DNA of 64,000 nt from Paramecium tetraurelia. Its lineage: Eukaryota > Ciliophora > Oligohymenophorea > Peniculida > Parameciidae. Position 1 is the stretch's first letter. The number at the start of each line of letters is the position of its first letter. The notes below the pieces were generated by a model. The model was not told the origin of the DNA, did not search any database, and saw only the letters and a list, made by a program, of their open reading frames with translations. Below, one piece after another: positions 11,980-23,952 of this stretch. The stretch is taken from assembly GCF_000165425.1 (NCBI RefSeq), contig NW_001799024.1, positions 1 through 64,000 of the forward strand. Reading direction: 5' to 3'. A program made the position numbers and the translations under genes.

Positions 11980-12314
11980 GCATTTTGAGATTAAAAAGTT
12001 AAATTGCATTTTAATAATTAAAATTACTACACCGAAATCTGAATTGAACTAATTATTATGATAATATATAGATTGTACTTTATATATGCTAAGTTTAGAA
12101 TGACGGCAATATTCTATTCGAAAAATGAGTGTGAAAAATTCATCATATATGATTCAAAAAATAAAGCACTTTTGTAGGAGTGATTTATAATTAATTATTT
12201 TCCTTAGATAGTCGATAAAATTAAACTCTTAAATTTATTAAAATATATAGTTTAAGCAAATTAACAACTTTATCTGAAATAGATATTTTATACAAGTTTT
12301 TTTGTGTTTTAAAA

Positions 12315-12455
12315 ATGCTATTTATACCTTTATTATGGCTCAGCTTTTTTATAATTTCAGCATAAGTTTACTAATAGCACTCGTGTAATAATGGTCGATG
12401 CCTATTAAAAGTTTAAAAATAAGGATTAATTGAATGTTTTAAATACTTTGATTGA
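12315..12455 (+). CDS. small secreted-type peptide, hypothetical
   Basis: A 46-residue frame begins with a strong signal peptide (MLFIPLLWLSFFIISA) followed by QVYQQHSCNNGRCLLK and a third cysteine. It could be a small secreted or surface peptide, the first exon of a longer gene, or a relic of one. The flanks are AT-rich and no convincing downstream exon was found. The compact SCNNGRC motif recalls EGF-like or granule peptides but is too short for an assignment. Confidence 0.4.
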
Positions 12456-12601
12456 TTAACATAATTTTCAATGTATGATGGCAACTTTATTAATGAAATT
12501 CACAGAAAGATTGTTCAATAAATATATTATTTTCAGGATTTGCTTTTATATTTGAAATGAATTCTTAATAGTTTTGATAAAAATCACACTAAATATAAAT
12601 A

Positions 12602-13054
12602 TCACTCCTGAGGTTCTGGCCTTAGCAGTCTAGGAATAAAACCTTTGACTAATTCAACAATCGGTATTTTTCTTCCTCCCTTTGGTTCATCATCATCATC
12701 AGATTCGCTTTCACTCTCTTATAAATCTTCATTTGCTTTGGTTTCTTTCTTATTCTCCTATTCATTTATTTCATCATCTTAATCAAATGTATTATCATTT
12801 TTTTGCTTTGCCAAATTAATCCATTCTAATTATACTTTTTCTAGATCATCAATTTTGGAGATGGTTTCTAATTGGGTTCTTGTTTAATTCTTAAATGTAT
12901 TAACACAGATACTTGAACACAGTAAGTTTATCGAATTCTCTTGATTATGTTTGCGGATATCCTAATTAGCATGAATATAATAAAATTTAATTATATAGCC
13001 AATTAAGAAGGAAAATATAATGCAAATGAAGTAACAAATTGTTCTTTCAAACAT
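12602..13054 (-). CDS. orphan single-pass membrane protein with acidic tail
   Basis: 150 residues, intron-free, ATG 13054 to TGA 12602. Residues about 5-27 form one hydrophobic helix near the N-terminus (CYFICIIFSFLIGYIIKFYY), so a signal anchor. The middle is a probable coiled coil (QLETISKIDDLEKVQLEW) and is followed by a strongly acidic stretch ending SESESDDDDE, then a basic end with KGFIPRLLRPEP. No domain is recognised. The translation is coherent with several TAA/TAG glutamines and no TGA, so it is probably a genuine ciliate-specific gene. Confidence 0.65.
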
Positions 13055-13210
13055 ATTCTATAAATAGCTGAATCAATATCATAATATTTTAAAATTTAGA
13101 GAATAGTGACATAAATTCAAGTAAGAGGGTTTACATTTTGATGATATTGATTTATGATTAAACTCAAAATTACTTTAATTTTAGAGCAATTATCTATTGT
13201 ATAAAATAAG

Positions 13211-14274
13211 ATGAAATTTATTAATCGATGTTTATATAAGTTTTCTGTAAATGTTATTAGAGACTAAATCTATGAGTTCGACAAGAGTGCGATTAGTTTA
13301 AGTGTTCGAATTAATAGCTTAAAAGATTTCAACGATTTTCAAAAGTTAAGAGACTTAAAAATACATCGAATTATCTATAATCTAAATGATTAAGCAGAAC
13401 TAATGGAATTCTTGGCTGAGCATAATGATGAATGTATTAAGAAAATATTCGATCCCTCCTTTTTCATATGTAATTCTGAGTATAAATGAAAAACTTAGTT
13501 CGTGGTGTGAGTGTAGATGTTCCTACAATACTGAGGGATGGCAATTTTAGAAAGTTAGAGCAGAAGGCATTACTACAGATTTGCTAACATCTATTTAAAT
13601 TGAAGACAGATCAAAACAAGACACAATTCTAAGTTTTTATGGTATATATGATTATTTTATTTTTATGCTCTAAAACACGATGGAAACATTAATAAAGAGG
13701 AAGAGTTTTTGAGTTTAGTGAAGGAGGAGTTAGATGATTTACAAAGCGTGATAGAGAATTCATTTAATTTTGAAGTGAATCATGTACTTAGTTATAATCC
13801 AAAATTCACATATGATTTACTATTTAAATTGGCAAATTAACAGAAAACTTTGAAAAGTGTCAACTTTAACATTTACAGATATGCAAATCCTTAATAAAGT
13901 GAATTAGATTAGAATAGAGAAATATTGGCTACCCTTTATTAACATGTTGATGAACAGTACAATACAATATTTTTGAAAAACTTTATATTTGAAGATAAAT
14001 TTATCAAACAATAGAATTTGTCTGAAGGCATTGTCAGTTACTCACATGTAATAATCTAAATATGAATGCAATTTAGTTGGTAGATATGCTAAAATTGATG
14101 CATTTCAGAGGTTCCTTGGTCTTTGAGTATAATAAAAATTTGGAAAGGAATGTCGAATTCATAGACCAATTGCTATAATCTAGCAAATACATATTGTCTG
14201 ACAAATATAAATTGGGAGAAGAGCACGAGTCTCACATTGTAGAAGGAGATACAATGCCACCTATAGATGTTTGA
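13211..14274 (+). CDS. uncharacterised protein, apparent frameshift
   Basis: The frame from ATG 13211 uses a probable 19-nt intron (about 13479-13497) that removes an in-frame TGA, and a 29-nt intron (about 14049-14077). Between about 13640 and 13700 the coding frame changes with no ordinary intron to explain it; one missing base in a T-rich run, or an exceptional 56-nt intron, would restore it. The total is then about 339 or 320 residues. The C-terminal half is helical and charged (KEELDDLQSVIENS, DQLLQSSKYILSDKYK). No domain recognised. It may be intact with an assembly error, or newly broken. Confidence 0.5.
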
Positions 14275-14297
14275 GTTATATTAGATATATATATAAA

Positions 14298-15183
14298 TCA
14301 TTTATGATTGATTAAAAATCCAACTTAAAACTGTTCTAATAAATAATGGGCATTGACCCAAGGATGATTTTACATGAATAAGGCAGTTCCATCAGTTCCT
14401 ACACCTTTCATGAGTTCCTCTTGACCACCAGGATGTTTATTCAAGTATTTAGTAACGTCATAAACTTTGGAGTTGATAACAATCCATGCTGAATTGATGG
14501 TGTTATGTTTGGCTACCTACTCTCATTCGCAATGTCATACCTCCTCGATTGTACACTACTTTAAATCATTTTTCTTGCTACTATCACTAAGTTATTTCCT
14601 TAAAATCCAACTAGGAGAGATGCTTTCTTTAGGAGATTAACCGAACTTCGGAGATTCAGGTTCATTTTGAAATTGAATTGGCTTAACCGCTTCATTCTTT
14701 ATAGAGTTTCTTTTTTTTGGTTGGATAACTAAATCATCAAAAATGCCTATTAAGGTGTCCACATATTTTTGATTCGCCTTTTTTATAGCAGTCAATTGGT
14801 AATCAACACTTTCCACTTTGCGTGCCCCTTTATACTTCTCCAATAGTATACTGTCATTTTTGATTGTGTAAGTATTACGATTTAATCTCACTTCATTCTT
14901 AGCTTAGTCCACTTAATACCTTTGCTAAAGTCTTCACATCTTGTCTCTATGGTATTGTGATGTATGTATGAGGTCTTTTGAATTCAACTATCTGGTCAAT
15001 CTCATAATATTGATTCTCTTGATCTCTCAAAGTAAGGAGATCAGTTTGATATTTTTGCTTTATGTCATTTAGAATAAATGTAACCACTTCATCAAGAGTC
15101 TCTATTTCAACCTCATCTCCCATCCATTCTAAGGTATCCTATCTGTCTTCTATGTACAAATTGATTACCTCCTTATTATTCAT
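14298..15183 (-). CDS. protein with C-terminal cytochrome b5 domain
   Basis: 279 residues after introns at 14898-14919 (22 nt) and 14517-14540 (24 nt). The last 75 residues are a cytochrome b5 heme-binding fold: TIEEVAKHNTINSAWIVI, VYDVTKYLNKHPGG with the first axial histidine, then NHPWVNAHYLLEQF with the second. The N-terminal 200 residues (VTFILNDIKQKYQTDL, PHTYITIPQRQD) match no domain I know and end in a low-complexity linker. No membrane anchor, so a soluble heme or electron-transfer protein. A second b5-domain gene (16420) lies 1.2 kb away on the other strand. Confidence 0.8.
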
Positions 15184-15299
15184 AAATTATTAAAATTTCA
15201 ATATATGTTCTATTGCTAATATTCACGAACCTTATATAAAATTCTGCTTAAAATCCAAATACCATCTTTAGTAAACTGCATATCACAAGGCAATCGTAC

Positions 15300-15830
15300 T
15301 ATAGACAAAGGAGAAATGAAAATTTGTAATTCATATTTAAAATTGACTTTACTAAATTCATATAGAAGTAATATTTGAAGCCATAGATTTAGAAACAGAA
15401 ATAACTAAAGATGAATGGATGGATAATCATTAGAAAAATGACTATTTTCAATATTAAGTATGAAATATATTGTTCATCCTTCTTTAGTTCAATTAACAGA
15501 AGATAAGGATTGTGGATAATGTAAAATAGTTGATGGATTTATGAAAAACGATGAATAATAAAGAGGAATAGAAGAGGTTTTCTAATTCAAGATGGGCAAC
15601 AAGAGAATTTACAAAATAGTTTTTTATCTTTTGAATATAAAATGTATATGGAAAAATTGTAATAATTATAATTATATTAATGTTTCAAACCAAATTTTAA
15701 TCGAGCATCGAATTATTCATGTGGAGGTTAAAATTGTACTTATTATAATTTAGACCATAGAAATGAATTATGGTTTTAAATTCTAGAAATGCTCAACTAG
15801 AGTTTTCTTTTTATGAATTGAAGAAATGAC
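15300..15830 (+). pseudogene. broken or unresolved gene
   Basis: Plus-strand blocks look coding but do not join in one frame: EVIFEAIDLETEITKDEWM (about 15368-15424), TEDKDCGQCKIVDGFM (about 15499-15545) and a longer block from about 15590 containing EYKMYMEKLQQLQLYQ and NYSCGGQNCTYYNLDHR that stops at TGA near 15822. A typical 30-nt intron (15459-15488) is available but leads to an early TGA. No start was found. It may be a decayed gene or one with an extra intron I missed. Confidence 0.35.
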
Positions 15831-16419
15831 TATATGATATTCTATTTTTCATTATCTTTATTGAAACACTGAAATAAGTAAGGAGGAGGTGATTATAAAA
15901 ATTTCTGGCGTAGAATATAATCAAAAATTATCAGCATTTTTTTTTTTTGGAATTAAGAATATTAATTTCTTAAAAATAAATCGCATTTACCAGATGGATA
16001 AATTCCGATTAAATTTCATTGATATATAGAATCAAATAATCAAGGCAATTGAATTCATCAAATTTTCTAAATGTTCCTAGTAATATTAATCCAAACTCAA
16101 TATTAATTCTAACTATACAATTTAAGGTTGAATTCAAAAGAAAAGTGTTAGTCTAATTACATAAGCATTCTAAAATTAATTCAAAGCTTACAATTATCGA
16201 AATATGCGTGATATAAAAGTTAATTTCTTGTTATTAATAATCAAATGTATTAATTCGTATTTTTTATGACATATTTTGTTTTAATAATTCTTATTTGAAT
16301 TTGCACATCTATAGTAATACAATTGTTTATTTTCTGCTTTTTTGATGATAAAATGTGTGACATAATCAACATATTCATACATGAAACCAAAAATGCTAAA
16401 ATTACATTTATTTTGATTG
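15831..16419. other. AT-rich intergenic interval
   Basis: About 590 bp with long A/T runs and no frame that looks coding on either strand. It should contain the promoter of the reductase gene that begins at 16420. No specific element could be recognised. Confidence 0.4.
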
Positions 16420-18385
16420 ATGTCCATTATATTTTTAGTCTTTATCCTAATGTCCCTTTTCCTTTAGACTTACTGTCAGAGTGACTTTGAAAAATCAAAC
16501 AAATTTTTACAATCTTAATAGGAAGAAGAATTTGATTTTTTGGTCCTTAGAAATGAGTCAGAAGAGAAACACACTGCATTTTACTATCACAAGTGGGCTA
16601 ATTTTGTTGTTTGGGGAATTTTAGCAGATTTAGGCATCTTAGCTAACAGATATGGTTCATTAAGCAAACATAGATTAAATTTACATAGTATCATCATGGG
16701 TCTATGCGTGTTTCTTACTGTAATCGCAGAAATACTTATGATAGCTATCTGGAATCCGCCTGAATTCTATGGTAATTAGAATTTAGGTTCTATTCATGCT
16801 CCCATAGGATTTGCATATTTGGGACTGATGATATTATAGAGTATAGGAGGAGTAATATTAAAATTATGTATTGAATCAAGCAATCCACAAAGATATACCA
16901 AAATCATGTCCTTGGGTCACATCTATCTTGGATACAGCATGTATTTTCTTGGCAAAATCTAATGCGGGTTTGGATTCTATATAGTGTATAGTAACTTAAA
17001 AGGGGAAGGCGAAGGAAACTTAATTATGTTTTGGATAGTTTATGCTTTGTTATTCTTTTGGAGAATCATATTCGAATGGCTATATTAGAAGGGAACTCTT
17101 TTCGATTACTTTTATTCTGCAAATCAAACTATTGAAAGAACGGGTAGCATATAGGATTCCCTATTTGTGTAATATCTAATATAAAATGGTATTATCAACC
17201 TTTAAACATATAGATTAGCTGAATATTGAAAAAGAATATAGTAACAAAATGTGGTTTATTTTTAATAACAGCATTGTTGATTTGACAGGGTTTGTACATC
17301 CTGGAGGCCAATACATATGGGAAAAGACAAAGGGAAGAGAAATATCAAGATTCATCTATGGTGGGTAGAGCTTAGAGGATGGAAATACGGCAGCCTATAC
17401 TCATTCTAATAGTGTGATAACTTTAATTTAAAGATAAACTATCGGACATTTAAATGGAAATTCTCATGAAAATGTGACTTAATAAAATATTAACAAATGG
17501 ACTTTGGTCAATCATTAAAAGATATCTGAAAAAATAAGTCTATTTGGATTTAAGAACTCATCAAAATAGATAGAGTCTAAGTTTACTAATCTTCATTAAT
17601 TTGGAAAATACTATCAAATAAAATCTTCAGTGAACAAAAAGATTTCTGAAAGGCAATATACTTCAGTGGTAAGTATGGCTCCTGAAAATGTTTAATATAG
17701 ACAGAAGTTAATAAATATGATTTAGTAATTAAATAAGATCGAATCAGAAGATGCTGTATAAATGGGTTAGCAAGCAAGATATTTAAATGAATTGCCATTA
17801 ATAATAAAGAAGTACGAGTCCAATTTCGGTTTTTCTCAATATATCCATTCCCATTTAAATGAGGATTATGAAATTGAAGGACCCTATGGACCTTCCTTAG
17901 GATTGCCAAATAAGGGTAGGGTCGTATTTGTTTGTGGAGGAACAGGAATTTTACCCTTTTTGGATTTATTAGATTTTTAGTTGTAATCTGCAACTTACCA
18001 AATTGTAAAGAAAAAATTTGGTCAAAAAGTAGCAGAAAGGTTGAATCCATTTGAATGTTAATTCAACAATGGTCTGCATATTACATTGATTTTTGCAATT
18101 ACACATAAATCAGAATTAATAGGGTTAGAAATATTTAAAAATTTAATTTCTTTATAAAATGAGTTAGAGGAGCAAAGCTTTAGGATGATTTTGAAAATAA
18201 CAGAATAGATTGAGGGCTTTACTTGTGTCAATGATAGATTTGATCAGGAGTTTATGAGATAGTAATTAGGACAGTTGTCTTAATATGATAAATTTTATGT
18301 GTGTGGGCCTCCTGCTATGAATTAAACAGTTCCTCAAGCATTAATGAGTTTAGGAGTTTAAGAGAAGTATATCCATTATGTTTGA
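16420..18385 (+). CDS. cytochrome b561 + cytochrome b5 + flavin (FNR) reductase fusion
   Basis: 646 residues with one 25-nt intron (17189-17213). An N-terminal signal peptide (about 1-20) leads into a cytochrome b561-like block of five or so membrane helices (about 45-235) with spaced histidines (HKWANF, HSIIMG, SIHAPIG, GHIYLG). A cytochrome b5 domain follows (FVHPGGQY near 285). The C-terminal half is a ferredoxin-reductase flavoprotein: ERQYTS near 400 (the RxYT FAD motif), GPYG, CGGTGILPF near 495 and YVCGPPAMNQ near 618 for NAD(P)H. Electrons should pass from NAD(P)H through FAD and b5 to the transmembrane hemes, as in ferric or ascorbate-type reductases. A decayed copy lies at 6594-7610. 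Confidence 0.85.
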
Positions 18386-18439
18386 GATGAAAGTGATTAC
18401 TAATTGTTTAAGAAAATATTAATATATATTATTAATTTA

Positions 18440-20590
18440 ATGTTCCTATTTTTATTATTATATTTGATAGAGAGTAGGCAGATTGAGAGCTGCAAGCAAA
18501 ACATGGACTCCTTTCAGATTAAAGGTTTGAAAATGCACCTTCATAAGTGTAGGGATTCATTTTTGTGTGAGTGACCATCATTAAGCCAAAGAAGCTCGCA
18601 ATTAGGTGTTGTAGGATTCTGTGAGTTAGAATAAAGTAAAAGCAATAGTGCAAGAGATAGAAGGTCTAGAGAATCAGAATCCGTTTTGGTATTCAGACTT
18701 GGCGATATATTTGAACATTGATGAAATTCATATAACAGGGGGTTTGATTGATCATTCATAGAATGTAAAATAGATTATCTAAACTTTCAGGTTAGCATTG
18801 TGAATCAATAGGTACGAATTACCAAACATGTTTATTTTAAGAATCTGATAAACAAAGAACTTATGATAACAAATATATTCACTTCATCTCCTCTTTTAAA
18901 GGTAGATTTTGAGAAGATCGTTTTACCATCCAATTCAACCACATAAAAAACTAAAGTTTGCACTATGATTTATGAGCAGCCACTTTCAGAAATCCGATCA
19001 AAAACCTTTGAAATTTGGTTGGCAGTAGAGATAGCCTATTTTTTAAGAGTGCCAGTTAAGTTGATAGTCTACGATAAACACTTAATGTGTTAGACAAAGT
19101 TATTAGGTCAATGTAGTGTCTAAGGATAGCATTCAACAGTTGAATTCAATAATTTAGGCATTTATTAACAATACACAAAAATATTCTCGTTTTATAATCC
19201 GAATCCTGTCAAAATTGATGTTTCTTATAAATAAAATGAAAGGAAAAAGAATCAAATAAGAGTGCTATTGGCAAATCGAAATGATATCAAATCAGCTTCA
19301 AAGCGTAAATTTTCATTTGAAATGTAACCTTATACAAGGACTGAATTGAAAGTCATAATCAATACAAATTACTATGAAATATTGTCCAATAGCAAATTAA
19401 CTTTTAGAACTTAATATGAAATCATAGAAGTTGATGTGACTTATTCAGTCTAGAAGGGATCAGTCAATTATTATCCTTCTGTGATTACATTGGATCCAGG
19501 AATGACAACAAAGGTGCAGCAATTTGATATCTATGTAAGAAGCACTTTCAGCCAAAAAATTCAATTGCTCTAAGTTGAGAATCAATAAATAAAGCATCAG
19601 AATATATCTTTACTTACAATGGCAACTAATATTGCTACTAATTCTAGATCAGACATTCTTCATGTGGATTACATGGGTAAATAAAATTTCTACTCTGATT
19701 CTAAATATCACAAGTAGTAGGCAAAAGAATTACTGAACTCCTTTGGACGCAACAAAATAAAGATTTAAACTGATGTGTTGTAAGATTCCGAGATTCTCAT
19801 CAATTATAAGTCAAATCAAAAATTTAATGAATAAATCTTAAAGAAAATCATTAAATAAGATCCAAAGATACTGATCTCTTAATAAACAGTTGTTATGTCA
19901 GAGTAACCGAATATTTTCTTTATAGTAATCTCAATCCTCAATATGTTGTACATTGCTACTTTGTTAAGAAATAATGTTGTAAAATCGAAGGAGTTAAAAA
20001 TTACCATCGATAGTAATTTTTCTTAGGAATAGATTGATTTTCAATCTATTTTTAAGACTCCAGAATGTATTTAATTGCAAAGCAAATCTGAAACGAATGA
20101 GGTGGTTTCTGACAAAGCAGATGAAATATAAGACATGATAATAGCTGAAGACATTATGAGTAAGGAGAACATCATTTACACTAACTTATAATCCCAGATA
20201 GATGAGAGTTCTTCTCATTTCAGTCAAGGAGAGAGTTTGGATGATGATTAAATTTCAGAATATCAGGAGAAGGTAGTGGAATAGAAGAAGGTTCCAAATC
20301 AAAAGAATTTCAATCTATTTTAGCGAGTGGAATTCACTATACCAACATAACTCACTATGAATACTCAATCCTCTTAGGAATGTTGGGACACCAAGGATCC
20401 AATATTTTTACCATAAGATTCTGATGAAGAGATGTTGGACAAGAATAGTGTTTAGAGGTTGGAATCAATGTTGAATCAGATTCAACACAAGTTGCCTCAA
20501 TTTGAGCAAAGCACACTAAAATTGCCATTAAAATGGAATGAAAATAATTAGATAAATCCATACTTTCCAAAACCCCCTCCAGGAATTTGA
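18440..20590 (+). CDS. large type I membrane protein, possibly TMEM131-like
   Basis: 698 residues after introns at 18525-18552 and 18765-18790. A signal peptide (MFLFLLLYLIES) is followed by a lumenal region rich in beta-strand repeats (about 60-460), including VDFEKIVLPSNST and a NPNPVKIDV block, then one membrane helix (about 473-493, FFIVISILNMLYIATLL) and a long acidic, serine-rich cytoplasmic tail ending PYFPKPPPGI. Signal peptide, immunoglobulin-like lumenal repeats, single helix and a proline-rich end recall TMEM131, which helps export secretory cargo, but sequence similarity visible by eye is weak. The gap to the XPD gene is 39 bp. Confidence 0.6.
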
Positions 20591-20629
20591 ATGTAATTAT
20601 TTTAAATAAAATCAATAAATAAAATTTTC

Positions 20630-22817
20630 ATGAAATTTGTAATCGATGATCTTGAAGTCATTTTCCCATACAAATTTCTATATAAAGAATAGTTAGAGTA
20701 TATGCAAGCACTCAAATAAACTCTAGATGAAAAGGGACATGGAATCTTGGAGATGCCTACAGGAACAGGGAAAACAGTCTCATTGCTAGCATTGATTATT
20801 GCATATTTGGCATAAAGACCTAACACTGTTAAAAAGTTGATCTATTGCACACGTACAGTTGTAGAAATGGAAAAAACATTAGAAGAAGTCAGATTGGTTT
20901 TGAAAGCCAGAAAAGCTGAAGGTCTTAACGATAATTTTACTGCTGTCGGATTGAGTTCAAGAAAAAATCTATGCATCAATCCAGATGTGATCAATTAAAA
21001 AGACAGAGTTGACGCTGAATGCAGAAAACGAACAGCTGAATGGGTGAAAAGGGGATAAAATGAAACATGCATCTTTTATGACAATTATGAAAAATCCGGC
21101 AAAGAAACCATTGCCAATCTTCCTCATGATGTTTACAGCTTAAATGATTTACGTAAGAATGGAGCTTATTCTATTCAATGTCCCTACTTTACTGCTAGAG
21201 AAATGGTCAAAAAGGCTAATATTGTAGTATATAATTATCTCTACTTGATTGATCCAACAGTTTCTTCATAATTAACAAAAGACTAAATCAAAGAGAGTGT
21301 CGTTGTGTTCGATGAGGCTCACAATATTGATGATGTCTGCATTGAAGCCTATACAGTGAGATTGAATAAGCCTATTTTGGCTGAAGCAATCAATAATCTC
21401 AAAGTTGTGGAGACTCAAATTTAGAGTGAAACTAATGAAATCTAAAATAGATTGAATGAAGAATATAAGAAATTGATTAAAAATTTGGAAAAGAAACCAG
21501 AGGGAGAATTGAATCAATTGGTTATCCCTGGACAGATTAGGAAAGCAAGAAATTTCATTGATTTCATGAAAAGAGTTATCAATTCACTTAGGAAGAAACT
21601 AAAGGATAATTCTGAGGCTTTAAAGACATCACATGCTATATTGCATAACACTAAAGGGTTTACCGAAGAAATTTAGAAGGAAGGAAATTTAGATATTGAT
21701 TCTCTCAAATAATGTGGAGAAAGATTAAATCTATTGTTGAATACTTTGCAAATTGCAGAAACTGATAAGTTTAGACCACTTAGTTCAGTTGCGTAATTTG
21801 TTATGTATTTAGTATAATATCAGGAAGGGTTCAAAGTAATATTTCAATCAAATAACTACGAAGGGACATTGAATGAAAAATTAATGACTCTGGCTTGTTT
21901 TGATAGTTCATTGGCTATGAAAAATATCTTTGCACAATTTCAATCTGTTATTCTAACTTCAGGGACAATGTCACCAATTGAAATTTATCCTAAAATCTTA
22001 GACTTTAAACCAGTTGTTGCTAAATCTATTGATATTGAATTGACTCGTAATTCCATTCAACCTATCATTGTAACTATGTCTGAGGATGGAACTGAATTGA
22101 CATCAGAATTTACCTTAAGAAACAATGAAGATGTGTCTAGGAACTATGGTAATTTTCTGCTTGAATTATCTGAAAATGTACCTGATGGACTCATTGTCTT
22201 TATGCCTTCATACAGTAGAATGGAGGAGTGGGCAAGGTAATGGTAGAAGGATAAGTATTTGGAATAAATTTTCAAAAAATAAAGTATTGTTTATAGAGTC
22301 GAAGGATGTAGCTGAGACATCATAAAAATTATAACAATATCGTAAATGTTGTGATGTTGGTAGAGGAGCTGCTTTATTTTCAATTGCAAGAGGTAAGATT
22401 GCAGAAGGTATAGATTTTGAGGGTCATTATGGGAGATGTGTAGCTGTGATTGGATTTCCAGCGTTGAACAGTAAAGACACTTTGATTTTGGAGAGATGTA
22501 AATTCTTAGAAGAGAAATTTAAAATAACAAAAAATGATTTTATAGAATTTGATGCAATGAGATAAACATGCTAATGTTTGGGAAGAGTTCTAAGAGGTAA
22601 GCAAGATTATGGAATTATGATTATGGCTGATAAGAGATTTGCTTAGAAAAGTAAATTACAAAAAATGCCTAGGTGGATTTATAAATAATTGGACTAATCT
22701 AGATGTTTAAATATTACTAGTGAGACTGCTATCACTGTAGTTCGAGATTTCTTTAGATAAATGGCATAACCTTTTAAAATTGCAGATAATAGTTATTTTA
22801 CACAAGACACATTATGA
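20630..22817 (+). CDS. ERCC2/XPD homologue: XPD/Rad3 DNA helicase of TFIIH, apparent single-base insertion
   Basis: Walker A MPTGTGKT (about residues 37-44), DEAH in [12 protein letters not shown] (about 225), four iron-sulphur cysteines in order (NLCIN, AECRKR, ETCIF, IQCPYF), and C-terminal helicase motifs [11 protein letters not shown] and [11 protein letters not shown]. It is the 5'-3' helicase of TFIIH in transcription and nucleotide excision repair. No introns. The frame changes at the A6 run 22274-22279: removing one A restores the alignment length with other XPDs (EEWARQW to NKVLF) and gives 728 residues. A 19-nt intron at 22238-22256 could also restore frame but would delete conserved residues. 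Confidence 0.9.
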
Positions 22818-22845
22818 TTATATTAATAAAAAAAATTTAAATTTA

Positions 22846-23913
22846 ATGATTGCGTTAAAAAGGTAGCAATTTCGAGCTAAGCAACGATAAATTGTACTCA
22901 ATAAACTGTTTCAACAAAATAGAATGTCCTCTCTTCTAGTTTTCAAATTGGATAAATTAGAATAAATACTTACTCAACAACACTATGATTCTCTAGAATA
23001 TTAAGTAATATCTAGCAATTTGAATTATTTAAGGAATCAATCCAATAAATCATAATGATGAGTCACAATGTCAACTTATCCTAGTTATATCATTTATTGA
23101 TTCGGAATTTTATCGATACGATCTAATATTAAATGGATGTGGGCTATTATGTTTTAAGTGTTTAAGTATATTTCATGTGTTATTTTGATTTTAATAGTTT
23201 TAATCCATTAGATGGAAATGGCCTAACAGCCGATGCTGGTGCAATTAGTTAAAGAGACAGGTATACAATAATTTTTAGCTTTCAATGATCCAATGACACT
23301 ATAATTTCTAGAATTATTTCTCATTTAAATGCCCGCATTAAACGATATGGAAATAGATACTATCTACAATGAGCTCTTAAAATGGTCCCAATCTATCAAT
23401 CTAAATTATGTGATTTCTGCACTCAGTTGTCTAAATTTGCTCATAAGACTAAAATAGGAATTGCTATCCCCTGATCTCTCCATTTCCATCCTGCAATTAC
23501 TCAATACAGAATATAGTTAGTTGGCTTTTGAAATTCTTCAACTATCAAATTGGCAGCATTTCAAAGAAGAATAACTAATATTGGTTTGGGATGAAATTTG
23601 CAAACAATTACTGAATCTAAATAATGAAGAAATTTGCATATCTATATTAAAGTCCATAGTTCAATTCCACACTCCCTACTAATTGAAAGAGATTTGCCAG
23701 TATCTGTAAGTGGCCAACGATTACTACGGCATTAAAGTAATGGAAATGTTGTCTGCAACATAAATTAATAGAAATTTTGACCAGATAACATCAGAATTAC
23801 TAGATCAAATTAGTTACAGAGTCATCAGAAATCAGACCTTAGTACCCCTGTTGAAATAATTTCTATTCAAAAATGTAATAAACTCCTTTATTTTAATAGA
23901 AACTAATTTATGA
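22846..23913 (+). CDS. ARM/HEAT-repeat protein, importin-alpha-like
   Basis: About 330-340 residues. The N-terminus (KRQQFRAKQRQIVLNKL) is basic and helical like an importin-beta-binding domain; the body is a succession of helical repeats (LQFLELFLIQMPALND, ISALSCLNLLIRLKQE, WDEICKQLLNLNN) typical of armadillo folds. Two introns are needed: about 29 nt near 23005-23033 and one near 23165-23196 (19 or 40 nt; both keep frame). It is shorter than importin alpha (about 500), so it may be a divergent adaptor or an unrelated ARM protein. It starts 28 bp after the XPD stop. Confidence 0.6.
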
Positions 23914-23952
23914 GTCCTATAACTTCCCCCTGCAAATTGAATATTTATTATA

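Noticed and set aside
17586..18050. Minus-strand 154-codon ORF
   Set aside because: Antisense shadow of the FNR domain of the reductase gene.
22271..22285. AAA-TAA followed by +1 frame in XPD, like the programmed frameshift sites of Euplotes
   Set aside because: TAA is glutamine in this genome and is used freely in frame, so it cannot trigger that mechanism; a homopolymer indel is simpler.
7642..22817. Bacterial-style operons because same-strand genes are 20-50 bp apart
   Set aside because: Spliceosomal introns, mitochondrial presequences and the ciliate code show nuclear eukaryotic genes; short spacers are general here and also occur between divergent and convergent genes.
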